Source: CAYVBE01 sp964448935 (lineage in GTDB: Bacteria > Planctomycetota > Brocadiia > SM23-32). From it: a stretch of 37,671 nucleotides of DNA. Numbering within the stretch: the first letter of the stretch is position 1; every line of letters starts with the position of its first letter. The notes under the pieces were generated by a model. It saw nothing but the letters and a program-made list of their open reading frames with translations. It searched no databases and was not told the origin of the DNA. The translations under genes were made by a program, and so were the position numbers. The DNA lies in the NCBI GenBank assembly GCA_964448935.1, contig CAYVBE010000017.1:1-37671 (forward strand), in the 5' to 3' direction. Below are positions 10,160 through 17,131 of this stretch, piece after piece.

Positions 10160-10212
10160 GTGTTCTTCCTCCTGCGAAGTGGAAAGCCTGAGTCGAACGA
10201 ACAGTCAACGCC

Positions 10213-10242
10213 ACGTTAGTCTGCGCGCAAACCTCGTGCCAA
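10213..10242 (-). promoter_or_regulatory. Possible promoter of the groEL-groES-groEL operon
   Basis: On the minus strand TTGGCA (10242-10237) is followed by 18 bp and TAACGT (10218-10213), 53 bp before the groEL(1) ATG. This is a vegetative-type match of moderate quality. Confidence 0.4.
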
Positions 10243-10415
10243 CCGCTGCGAGTGCCGTTCTCCCCGCAGCGCGCCAGCCCCCGCTAACGCTCTCGGGGCG
10301 CACAACAGCCGCCCCGGCAATCTCTTGACTACATCCGTCAGCCCGACCGACGCCCACCGGGGCGCTCATTCGCACCGCGCACGCCCTGTCATTCCGACAG
10401 CGCTCGTTTGGGAGG

Positions 10416-10445
10416 CCCCGCTGACCTGTCATATTGGCAGCGGGG
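10416..10445 (-). terminator. Hairpin downstream of the radical SAM gene
   Basis: CCCCGCTG and CAGCGGGG are perfect eight-base inverted arms with a 14-base loop, 35 bp past the stop at 10481. No T-run follows, so termination is not certain. Confidence 0.4.
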
Positions 10446-10480
10446 CGGATCGGTAACACGGCAAGGCAACCTGCAGCGCC

Positions 10481-11959
10481 CTACTCGGGCTTAACGGCCA
10501 TTTTGGGCCGCCTGAGTATCGAGCGGAAAGCCCGCACGCGCGCCAGGTGGCGCCGGAGGGAGAAATGACGGGGGAAGCTGCCGTGGCCTTTCTGCCACTG
10601 CCACAGCGATTGCATGAAGCGGCCGTTCGCCTGCCGCCAGCCGCGCAGGATGCGGCGCCCGGCGTGCCGCAGGAGCGCGGTGCCGAACCGGAAGCACGAG
10701 AGGGAACGCACGACGCTGTTGACCGAGTAGAAACGGCGGTTCGCACGCAGCGTGCCCAGTTGCAGTTCCAGTGGGCTCATCCGGGCGGGCTCGAACACTA
10801 CGTGGTGCCCGTCGTAGAGGCTCCAGTCGTAGGTGAACACGCGCCCCTCGGCGTCCATCTTCCTGAACAACTCGGAGCCGGGCACGGGCGTGAGGATGAG
10901 GAACTGCACCGTGTCCAGCCGCTTGTCCAGCGCGAAGTTGGCGGTGCGCTGGAACACGGACTGGTCGTCGTCGTCAGCGCCGAACATGAACATCCCGTGC
11001 ACGGGGATGTTGTGCTCGTGGAAGCCCTGGATCGCCGTCTCGATATCCTCCAGGGTCTGGTGCTTGCCGTAGCTGTCCAGCGTGTTCTGATTGATGGACT
11101 CGAACCCGACGAACACCCGCCGGCAGTTGGTGCGCCGCATCAGGTCCAGCATCTCCGGGTCGCTGTGTATCTCCGCCCGCACCTGGGCGTACCACCGGCG
11201 CGGCACCACATCCTCACTGATCATGCGGCGCAGCAGCTCTTTGGTCCTGGTGGGCGAGACGGTGAAGTTGTCGTCGCAGAAGAATACGTTCCGCTTCTTG
11301 CCCACCCGGCGCAGTTCCTCGATCACGCGGTCCACGCTCTTCATCCGGTAGCGGCAGCCGAACATGGGCGAGACACAGCAGAACGTGCAGTTATGCGGGC
11401 AGCCGCGGGTGGTCATCAGCGGCACGATGCGCATGTCCTCGTAACCGTGAATCAGCGACAGGTCGGGGATGGGAATGTCGTCCAGCCCCATGGGCAGTCC
11501 GCGCTTCTCGTTGGCGATGGTCTGCCCGTCGGCCCTGTAGCGCAGGTTTGGCACGTCCGAGAGGTCGCCCCCGTTCTCCAGCGCCTCCACAAGGTGTGGC
11601 ATGGCCTCTTCCGCCTCGCCGCACACCACGTAATCCGCATGCTTCAGGGGTTCGTCGGGCATGAAGGTGGGGTGCACGCCGCCGAAGACGACCGGCACAC
11701 CCTTCAGGCGCAGCAGGCGCGCAATGGCGTACCCGCGCGGCGCCGTGGCGGAGGTGCAGGAGATGCCCACCAGATCGCTGTCCAGAACTTCCAGCGCCTC
11801 GGCGGTGCCGATGCTCCGCAGGTCCTCGACGTAGACATCTACGTCGTGGCCGGCTTCGTGCAGGATCGTGCCCAGAATGGGCAGACCCAGCCTCGGGAAG
11901 GCCAGGTGACTGTAGACATGGTAATCCGGCGATTTGGGTTCGATCAGGGATATCTTCAT
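10481..11959 (-). CDS. B12-binding-domain radical SAM protein
   Basis: 492 residues from ATG 11959 (GGAAG upstream); the frame continues upstream through the tRNA gene, but that part is not coding. Residues 1-150 form a cobalamin-binding-type Rossmann domain (LGLPILGTILHEAGHDVDVY, then VVFGGVHPTFMPDE), and CPHNCTFC at 187-194 is the CxxxCxxC cluster motif of radical SAM enzymes. The C-terminal 110 residues are basic and probably form a family-specific domain. The family includes methyltransferases and cyclases (for example P-methylase, BchE and Hpn types); the substrate cannot be told from sequence. It lies 57 bp downstream of tRNA-Met on the same strand and may be read from the tRNA promoter. 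Confidence 0.9.
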   Translation of the reverse strand: MKISLIEPKSPDYHVYSHLAFPRLGLPILGTILHEAGHDVDVYVEDLRSIGTAEALEVLDSDLVGISCTSATAPRGYAIARLLRLKGVPVVFGGVHPTFMPDEPLKHADYVVCGEAEEAMPHLVEALENGGDLSDVPNLRYRADGQTIANEKRGLPMGLDDIPIPDLSLIHGYEDMRIVPLMTTRGCPHNCTFCCVSPMFGCRYRMKSVDRVIEELRRVGKKRNVFFCDDNFTVSPTRTKELLRRMISEDVVPRRWYAQVRAEIHSDPEMLDLMRRTNCRRVFVGFESINQNTLDSYGKHQTLEDIETAIQGFHEHNIPVHGMFMFGADDDDQSVFQRTANFALDKRLDTVQFLILTPVPGSELFRKMDAEGRVFTYDWSLYDGHHVVFEPARMSPLELQLGTLRANRRFYSVNSVVRSLSCFRFGTALLRHAGRRILRGWRQANGRFMQSLWQWQKGHGSFPRHFSLRRHLARVRAFRSILRRPKMAVKPE

Positions 11960-11995
11960 CGGACTTCCTTGGCTTTTGATGCCCCCCGTAGTTGC

Positions 11996-12016
11996 CCCTC
12001 TGCACGATGCAGAGGG
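11996..12016 (-). terminator. Perfect hairpin abutting the tRNA 3' end
   Basis: CCCTCTGCA and TGCAGAGGG make a nine-pair stem with a three-base loop, starting at the base right after the tRNA CCA. There is no T-run. It may be a processing or attenuation structure between the tRNA and the radical SAM gene. Confidence 0.5.
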
Positions 12017-12091
12017 TGGTAGCGGAGGAGGGATTTGAACCCCCGACCCGAGGCTTATGAGTCCCCTGCTCTGCCACTGAGCTACTCCGCC
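12017..12091 (-). tRNA. tRNA-Met (CAT), elongator type, CCA encoded
   Basis: 75 bases that fold as a full cloverleaf: acceptor GGCGGAG/CTCCGCT (G1.U72), D stem GCTC/GAGC, anticodon stem GGGGA/GCCTC with one G.U and an A.G mismatch next to the loop, anticodon loop CTCATAA, T stem GGGGG/CCCTC with loop TTCAAAT, discriminator A and encoded CCA. G1 and the stem rule out initiator tRNA-fMet, which has an unpaired first base and three G-C pairs by the loop. A tRNA-Ile with lysidine at the CAT anticodon cannot be wholly excluded. Confidence 0.93.
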
Positions 12092-12102
12092 ACCGCGTTT
12101 TG

Positions 12103-12132
12103 ATTGTAGCCTCTCAGGGCACAAATTGTCAA
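12103..12132 (-). promoter_or_regulatory. Promoter of tRNA-Met
   Basis: On the minus strand a perfect TTGACA (12132-12127), an 18-bp spacer and TACAAT (12108-12103) end 11 bp before the first tRNA base. It may also drive the radical SAM gene. Confidence 0.75.
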
Positions 12133-12136
12133 GCGT

Positions 12137-12176
12137 CGCTCAGAGCAACTCAGGCATCCCGCGCTCAGAGCAACTC
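12137..12176. repeat. 15-bp direct repeat, 25-bp period
   Basis: CGCTCAGAGCAACTC occurs at 12137-12151 and 12162-12176. The second copy covers the last codons and stop of the glycosylase gene, so the gene's end has been duplicated once into the spacer before the tRNA promoter. Confidence 0.85.
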
Positions 12177-12839
12177 CTCGTCTTCCAGCGGCTCCCCCAG
12201 GACCGGGCGCGCCGGGCAGCCCTGGCACTTCGGGGTAGGCCGGCAGCGGCGTTTGCCCAGCTCCACCAGTTGGGCGTGGTAGTCCCTGTAAAGGTCCAGT
12301 TCCTGCGGCAGATGGGCCTCGAACAGGTCCTTCAACTCATAGTAGCCGGCGGCCGGGTCCAGCAACCCGTGCCGCACGACGATGCGTGTGGTGTAGGTGT
12401 CCACCACGAAGGTGAGCCGGTCCAGCGCGTAGAGCAGCATGCTGTCCGCCGTCTCCGGCCCGATGCCGCGTATGGCGAGCAGCTCTTCGCGAAGCTCATC
12501 CGTGGGAACGCGCTCCAGCTCGGCCACCCGGCCCCCGCAGCGGTCCAGCAGCCACCGGCAGAGCCTCTGCAGGCGGGCACTCTTCTGGCGATAGTACCCC
12601 GCCGGGCGCACCAGGTCCTGCAGGTCCTCCGGGGCCATCCGGGCTATGCGCTCCGGATTCAGCGCGTCCTTCTCCTTCAACGCGTCCAGAGCCTTCTCCA
12701 CATTGCCCCAGTTGGTGCGCTGGGTCAGTATGGCGCCCGCCATCACCTCGAAGGGCCCGTCCCCGGGCCACCAGTTGCGGTATCCGTAGGCGCGCCGCAG
12801 CGCCTCGTAAAGGTCCACCAGGGTTTCCGTCAGGTCCAT
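12165..12839 (-). CDS. Endonuclease III-like DNA glycosylase (HhH-GPD, COG2231 type)
   Basis: 224 residues with an all-helical HhH-GPD fold. The hairpin LLAIRGIGPETADSMLLYAL is followed by VVDTYTTRI with the catalytic Asp (147). The position of the catalytic Lys of Nth is Glu129, so this should be a monofunctional glycosylase without lyase activity, like the 3-methyladenine glycosylases MagIII/MpgII that share the GIGxETADS signature. Cys199, 205 and 208 are present but the fourth cysteine of the iron-sulfur loop is missing. Its role is likely removal of alkylated bases. It starts 4 bp after the methyltransferase stop, so the two are one operon. Confidence 0.88.
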   Translation of the reverse strand: MDLTETLVDLYEALRRAYGYRNWWPGDGPFEVMAGAILTQRTNWGNVEKALDALKEKDALNPERIARMAPEDLQDLVRPAGYYRQKSARLQRLCRWLLDRCGGRVAELERVPTDELREELLAIRGIGPETADSMLLYALDRLTFVVDTYTTRIVVRHGLLDPAAGYYELKDLFEAHLPQELDLYRDYHAQLVELGKRRCRPTPKCQGCPARPVLGEPLEDEELL

Positions 12840-12843
12840 GGCA

Positions 12844-13899
12844 TCAGGGCAGTTTGTCGAGTGCGTAGATGGTCCACCGGGTGCCCTTCCACTGGCAGGG
12901 CATGGTCTCCCGCAGGCGGCTCAGGCCCACCAGGCCCGCCGCGTTCTCCAGCAGATCCCCGTGCTGCACCAGCCACACCGATATGCCGCCGTATTCCAGC
13001 ACGCGCAGGCATTCGGCCATCAGCTCCGCGAACTCCTCCAGTTCCCACGGGCGCCCGTCGGCCGGGTTGCCCTGGGGTGGCGCGGTGGCGATGCGGGTGA
13101 AGGCGCGGTTCTCGAACGGCAGCACGCGGGCGTCCCATTGGGCGAGTTCGACGGGCGCCCCGGCCGCCTCGATGTTCGCCTGAGCCCAGCCGATGCGGCG
13201 TGGGTTGATGTCGCCGGCCACCACGGCCTCCGCCGGCCCCAGCAGCGCCCTCTCGATGGCAATGGTCCCCACCCCGCAGAACGGGTCCAGGAACCGGCCG
13301 TCACGGGTCGGCTCCGCCACGCGCACCATGGCCGCCGCCAGAGTGGGGTCGGTGGCGCACCGGGCGTAGCGCACGCGGTAGGGCCGGCGGGAAAGCGGCT
13401 GCGGGCAGAGACGGCCGCGCAGAACGCAGCGCTCCTGGTTGATGCGGATGCGCAGCTCCAGCGGCCGGGAGTCCAGCCCCACCTTCCGCCCGAAAGCGCC
13501 GGCCAGCGCCTCACAGGCCCGCTCTTCCACGTCCTTGTAGGTGTAATTGTGCTCACCGCTGCGCTTTACGCTGACCGAGATATCTTCCGACTCCGGCGGC
13601 TCGCCGTTGAACTGGTCCCAGAGCTCCTCCCAGCGATCCAGCGGCAACTCGCTCAGGCGGTCCGCCAGGCCGTCCAGCGCCTCGGCCGTGGCCCCGATCA
13701 TGAAGGAGTCGAACTCTATGAACACGTTCCTGGCCAGCCGCAGGTCGTGGAGCCTCAGAACCGGAAGGGGTGTGCTGAAAACCACTTCGCACCAGCCGTG
13801 CGCGCAGTCCGCGCCCAGACGCTCCTCCACCTCGGCCATCAACTCCTCTTCCAGGCCGTAGAGGCACTTCGCCACGTATGTCTCTGCCGATGATGTCAT
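12844..13899 (-). CDS. THUMP-domain, Rossmann methyltransferase (RNA-modifying, UPF0020-like)
   Basis: 351 residues. The N-terminal 165 residues resemble a THUMP-type RNA-binding module (VSVKRSGEHNYTYKDVEERA, then LELRIRINQERCVLRG), followed by a class I methyltransferase: FLDPFCGVGTIAIERA (motif I, about 203-217), AGDINPRRIGWAQANI (motif II), WDARVLPF (motif III). Motif IV, normally NPPYG, is APPQGN (about 273-278), so the usual Asn is absent. Trm14/TrmN/RlmL relatives methylate guanine N2 in tRNA or rRNA; the target here is inferred only by class. The first gene of a two-gene operon with the glycosylase; no clear ribosome site is seen before ATG 13899. Confidence 0.8.
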   Translation of the reverse strand: MTSSAETYVAKCLYGLEEELMAEVEERLGADCAHGWCEVVFSTPLPVLRLHDLRLARNVFIEFDSFMIGATAEALDGLADRLSELPLDRWEELWDQFNGEPPESEDISVSVKRSGEHNYTYKDVEERACEALAGAFGRKVGLDSRPLELRIRINQERCVLRGRLCPQPLSRRPYRVRYARCATDPTLAAAMVRVAEPTRDGRFLDPFCGVGTIAIERALLGPAEAVVAGDINPRRIGWAQANIEAAGAPVELAQWDARVLPFENRAFTRIATAPPQGNPADGRPWELEEFAELMAECLRVLEYGGISVWLVQHGDLLENAAGLVGLSRLRETMPCQWKGTRWTIYALDKLP

Positions 13900-13959
13900 G
13901 GGATGAGCGTCCGGGTGAGGGGATTAAGCAAGAACGGATGAGGGGTCCGCCGAAACGGT

Positions 13960-13988
13960 ATTCTACCACCGCACGCCCGGCTTTGCAC
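13960..13988 (-). promoter_or_regulatory. Possible promoter of the methyltransferase-glycosylase operon
   Basis: On the minus strand GTGCAA (13988-13983), 17 bp and TAGAAT (13965-13960). The -10 is good and the -35 weak. It lies back to back with the promoter at 14006-14034. Confidence 0.4.
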
Positions 13989-14005
13989 TCGAACGGAGCG
14001 GTTTG

Positions 14006-14034
14006 TTGACCCGTGAGGTCGTTCGGGATATGGT
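14006..14034 (+). promoter_or_regulatory. Promoter immediately before the FAD reductase start (leaderless)
   Basis: TTGACC, exactly 17 bp, TATGGT. Only eight bases separate the -10 box from the ATG at 14043, so transcription should begin at or within two bases of the start codon. Confidence 0.65.
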
Positions 14035-14042
14035 TGCGGGGG

Positions 14043-15269
14043 ATGGGATATGAGGAAACAAACGTCATCGTGATCGGCGCCGGGCCGGCGGGGTGCTCCG
14101 CTGCGTGTCACCTTGCACGTACAGGGGTGGAGGTGACCCTTGTGGACGGAGCCGGCTTCCCCCGTGACAAGGTCTGCGGCGACGCCCTGAGCCCGGAAGC
14201 GGTGGCGGCACTCCGCGGTCTGGGGATGAACGATGCTCTCGAACGGGCACACTTCGTTGACGGCAGCTATGCCTTCGCCCCGGACGGGAACTGGATGGTC
14301 ACGCGCTGCGACGAGCGCGGCGCGCTGCTGCCGCGCAGGGAGCTGGATGCCCTGCTCGCGGAACAGACGCGCGCGCTGGGCGTGCGGTTTCTCCCCGGCC
14401 GACGTTTCACAGGGCTGGACCGGACTCAGAATGCGCTGATCGTGCGCACGGACGGGGGTGACGGGGTCCGCGGACGATGCGCGGTGCTGGCGACGGGCTG
14501 CAACGCCGCGGCGCTGAAGGCAGCCGGCGTCCTGCGCGGCTCGGGCGCGCCGGCGGCCTTCGGGATGCGCGCCTACTTCGAGGGCGTGGACTGCCGGCCG
14601 GACAAGATCGTTCATGCTTTCGACGGCTTCCTGCTGCCGGGTTTTGGGTGGATTTTCACCCTCGGCGGAGGGCGGGCCAACGTGGGCGTGGCGGCCCACT
14701 GCCGGCCCGGCGGCCGCCTGAGGCTGCGGGAGAAATTCGAGCGTTTCACGCAGGACTCGCCCTCCGCCCGCCGGTTCCTGCGAGGAGCGCGGCAGGTCTC
14801 CCCCGCCGGTACTGCGCCGTTGCGCCTGGGGCTGACGGGCGCCGACCTGGTGGCGGACCGCTTGCTCGTGGTGGGCGACGCCGCCGGGGCGGGCACCCCG
14901 TCCAACGGCGAGGGCATCGCGCCGGCGCTCGTGACCGGTCGTCTGGCAGCGCAGACCATCTGCGACGCGCTGCAGCGAGAAGACCTCTCTCGCCACGGTC
15001 TGCGGGCGTACGCCATCGCAGTGCGCCGCGCCTATGGACTCCGCTACCGACGCGCGCATTGGATCAGGCGCCTGCTCGCCTGTCCCACTGTGGTGAATCT
15101 GATCGCTCGATGGGGCGGGGCCGATCCCGCCCTGGCCGACCGACTGGCCTGGGTGTTGACGGGAAGGCACAGCGCACGGGCCCTCCCGTGGCGGGAACTC
15201 ATCCTCGGTTGGCCTGCGCGGCGGCCCCGCTTAGAATGGCCAGGGAAAGGGGTAAGGGAATGGACGTGA
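14043..15269 (+). CDS. Geranylgeranyl reductase family FAD-dependent oxidoreductase
   Basis: 408 residues from ATG 14043; a GTG start at 14013 would place the promoter inside the gene. The N-terminal Rossmann motif VIVIGAGPAGCSAACHLA binds FAD, FPRDKVCGDALSPEAV is the family's PxxKxCGG-like segment, and LLVVGDAAGAGTPSNGEGI is the second FAD-binding motif. Members reduce isoprenoid double bonds (geranylgeranyl groups, menaquinone, archaeal-type lipids) or act as related hydroxylases; the substrate is not evident here. The end overlaps the DUF72 gene by ten bases. No prenyl transferase lies nearby to narrow the role. Confidence 0.9.
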   Translation: MGYEETNVIVIGAGPAGCSAACHLARTGVEVTLVDGAGFPRDKVCGDALSPEAVAALRGLGMNDALERAHFVDGSYAFAPDGNWMVTRCDERGALLPRRELDALLAEQTRALGVRFLPGRRFTGLDRTQNALIVRTDGGDGVRGRCAVLATGCNAAALKAAGVLRGSGAPAAFGMRAYFEGVDCRPDKIVHAFDGFLLPGFGWIFTLGGGRANVGVAAHCRPGGRLRLREKFERFTQDSPSARRFLRGARQVSPAGTAPLRLGLTGADLVADRLLVVGDAAGAGTPSNGEGIAPALVTGRLAAQTICDALQREDLSRHGLRAYAIAVRRAYGLRYRRAHWIRRLLACPTVVNLIARWGGADPALADRLAWVLTGRHSARALPWRELILGWPARRPRLEWPGKGVREWT

Positions 15270-16114
15270 ATCAGGCGAAAGTTCACATAGGCCCGGCGGG
15301 ATGGTCCTATGACGACTGGAAGGGAATCGTCTATCCGGAATCGAGGCCGAAGGGGTTCCGGGCGCCGACTTTTCTGGCGCGGTATTTCAACACCATCGAG
15401 CTGAACAACACCTTCTATCGCCCGCCGAAGCCGGGCTACTGCCACCGCTGGGTGCAGGACATCAGCGACAATCCGGACTTCCTCTACACCGCCAAGCTCT
15501 GGCGCCGCTTCACCCACGAGCGCGAGGACCACTGGGGTGCCGAAGACATGCGCGTCTTCCGCGACGGCATGGCTCCCCTGGTCGAGGCCGACCGGCTGGG
15601 CGCCCTGCTGGTGCAGTTCCCCTGGTCCTTCCGCTTTAACCCTCGCAGCCAGAACTACCTCGGGGAGTTGTGCGACGAGTTCGCCGACCTGCCGCTGGTG
15701 GTCGAGCTGCGCAGCAGGGCGTGGGTGCAGGATCAGGCGCTGAAGTTCCTGGAATCGCTGGACGTGGGCTTCTGCAACATAGACCAGCCGGCCTTCCGAA
15801 ACAACATTCCCTTGACCACGCACGCTTTCGGACGGGTGGGCTACCTGCGCCTGCACGGGCGCAACTACGATGCCTGGTTCGATAAAGAATCCGGCCGCGA
15901 CGAGCGCTACGATTACCTGTATGACGAACAGGAGCTGGACGACATAGAAGCCGCTCTGCGGAAGATCGCCGAGAAGGTCAAGCGCATGTTCGTGATCGCC
16001 AACAACCATTACCGCGGCCAGGCCGTGGCCACCGGGGTATCGCTGATGCGTCGCCTGACGCGTGAGGGCATGGAAGCCCCCGGCCGCGTCGGCGAACTCT
16101 ACGGCCTCTCCTGA
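15260..16114 (+). CDS. DUF72 (YecE-like) TIM-barrel protein
   Basis: 284 residues. It begins HIGPAGWSYDDWKGIVYPE, the standard start of DUF72 (COG1801), with FNTIELNNTFYRPP, LLVQFPWSFRFN, VVELRSRAW and GYLRLHGRN following in the expected order. FVIANNHYRGQAVATG marks the C-terminal strand. The biochemical role of the family is unknown; the fold resembles xylose isomerase-type barrels. The ATG lies inside the last codons of the flavoprotein gene (ATGGACGTGA overlap), which implies translational coupling. Confidence 0.95.
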   Translation: MDVNQAKVHIGPAGWSYDDWKGIVYPESRPKGFRAPTFLARYFNTIELNNTFYRPPKPGYCHRWVQDISDNPDFLYTAKLWRRFTHEREDHWGAEDMRVFRDGMAPLVEADRLGALLVQFPWSFRFNPRSQNYLGELCDEFADLPLVVELRSRAWVQDQALKFLESLDVGFCNIDQPAFRNNIPLTTHAFGRVGYLRLHGRNYDAWFDKESGRDERYDYLYDEQELDDIEAALRKIAEKVKRMFVIANNHYRGQAVATGVSLMRRLTREGMEAPGRVGELYGLS

Positions 16115-16122
16115 GCGGCCTT

Positions 16123-16151
16123 TTGAAGGCGTCCGTGCCACGGCCTATAAT
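16123..16151 (+). promoter_or_regulatory. Promoter of pyrD-pyrK
   Basis: TTGAAG, exactly 17 bp, consensus TATAAT, 30 bp before the pyrD ATG. It begins nine bases after the DUF72 stop. Confidence 0.8.
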
Positions 16152-16181
16152 GCGGTTCGGTCACTTTTTGCGGGGGAAACG

Positions 16182-17117
16182 ATGCCGGTGAGGGATATCA
16201 GTGTGGATCTGTGCGGGATCGCCCTGCGCAATCCCACCATTCTGGCGTCCGGCATACTGGGCGTCTCCCGCGACCTCGTGGCGCGCGTCGCCGAGTGCGG
16301 CGCCGGGGCGGTCACCATCAAAAGCGTCACCGTACAGCCCCGCGAAGGGCACAACAACCCCACCGTCATCGCCTACGAAGCCGGGATGCTCAACGCCGTC
16401 GGCTACTCCAACCCCGGCGCGGAGGCGGCGGCCGAGGAATTCGAGGGCATAGACGAGATCGGCATACCGGTCATCGCCAGCGCGGTGGGGAGCGAGCCGG
16501 AAGACTTCGCACGGGTGGCCGAGGCGCTCGTGCCCTGTGGCTTCGCGGCGTTGGAGATTCCGCTGTCCTGTCCACACACCCCTGGCTACGGCACGCTGGC
16601 CGGACACGGCACGCCGGAGGCCACCGAGCGCATTACCCGCGCCGTGCGTCAGGTGACCGACAGGCCGCTGTTCGTGAAGTTGTCCCCCAACGTTCCGGGC
16701 ATCGGCGAGCTGGCATTGGCTGCCGTCGAGGGCGGTGCGGACGGAATCACGGCGGTCAACACGCTGGGCCCGGGGATGATCATCAACGTCGAGGCGCAGG
16801 AGCCGGTGCTGGATTTCAAGATGGGCGGCGTGTCCGGACCGGCGCTGCGCCCGGTGGCCGTCCGGTGCGTCTATGACGTGGTCACCGCCCTGCGACAGGA
16901 AAGCCTCGAGGCCGCCGTCATCGGGACGGGCGGGGTGGAGACGGGCCGGCACGCGCTGGAGATGATCATGGCCGGCGCCACGGCCGTGGGACTGGGAACC
17001 GCGGTGTATTCCCGCGGCATGGAGGTCTTCGGCGCCATCGCCGACGAGCTGCGCGACCTGTGCGCCCGTCTCGACATAGAATCACTGGAAGACGTTCGCG
17101 GCGCAGCGCTCGCCTGA
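16182..17117 (+). CDS. pyrD: Dihydroorotate dehydrogenase, class 1B catalytic subunit
   Basis: 311 residues from ATG 16182, downstream of a consensus promoter. It is an FMN-binding TIM barrel: NPTILASGILG at the start, TIKSVTVQPREGHNNPTV, then EIPLSCPHTPGYG with the active-site Cys of class 1 enzymes, FVKLSPNVPGI, GITAVNTLG, and IGTGGVETGRHALEMIMAGA with the phosphate-binding segment. It oxidises dihydroorotate to orotate in pyrimidine synthesis. The neighbouring PyrK subunit 14 bp downstream makes this the NAD-linked 1B form, which passes electrons to NAD through iron-sulfur and FAD and does not use quinone. Confidence 0.96.
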   Translation: MPVRDISVDLCGIALRNPTILASGILGVSRDLVARVAECGAGAVTIKSVTVQPREGHNNPTVIAYEAGMLNAVGYSNPGAEAAAEEFEGIDEIGIPVIASAVGSEPEDFARVAEALVPCGFAALEIPLSCPHTPGYGTLAGHGTPEATERITRAVRQVTDRPLFVKLSPNVPGIGELALAAVEGGADGITAVNTLGPGMIINVEAQEPVLDFKMGGVSGPALRPVAVRCVYDVVTALRQESLEAAVIGTGGVETGRHALEMIMAGATAVGLGTAVYSRGMEVFGAIADELRDLCARLDIESLEDVRGAALA

Positions 17118-17131
17118 CGGAAGGAGATATC

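Larger units (their letters stand above)
10160..10480. other. 321-bp gap between the radical SAM gene and groEL(1)
   Basis: This non-coding stretch holds a candidate groEL promoter (10213-10242), a hairpin (10416-10445) probably ending the radical SAM transcript, and two copies of CCTGTCAT (10385-10392 and 10425-10432). I found no CIRCE element and no convincing heat-shock sigma promoter. Nothing in it looks like a gene. Confidence 0.6.

Noticed and set aside
10232..10258. CIRCE-like heat-shock operator before groEL
   Set aside because: GAGTGCCGT resembles one arm (GAGTGCTAA), but the sequence nine bases before it does not resemble TTAGCACTC, so there is no inverted pair.
12017..12091. Initiator tRNA-fMet
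   Set aside because: G1 pairs with U72 in the acceptor stem, and the three G-C pairs typical beside the initiator anticodon loop are missing.
14477..15259. Long N-terminal extension of the DUF72 gene
   Set aside because: This part is an out-of-frame shadow of the flavoprotein gene. The DUF72 protein begins properly at ATG 15260.
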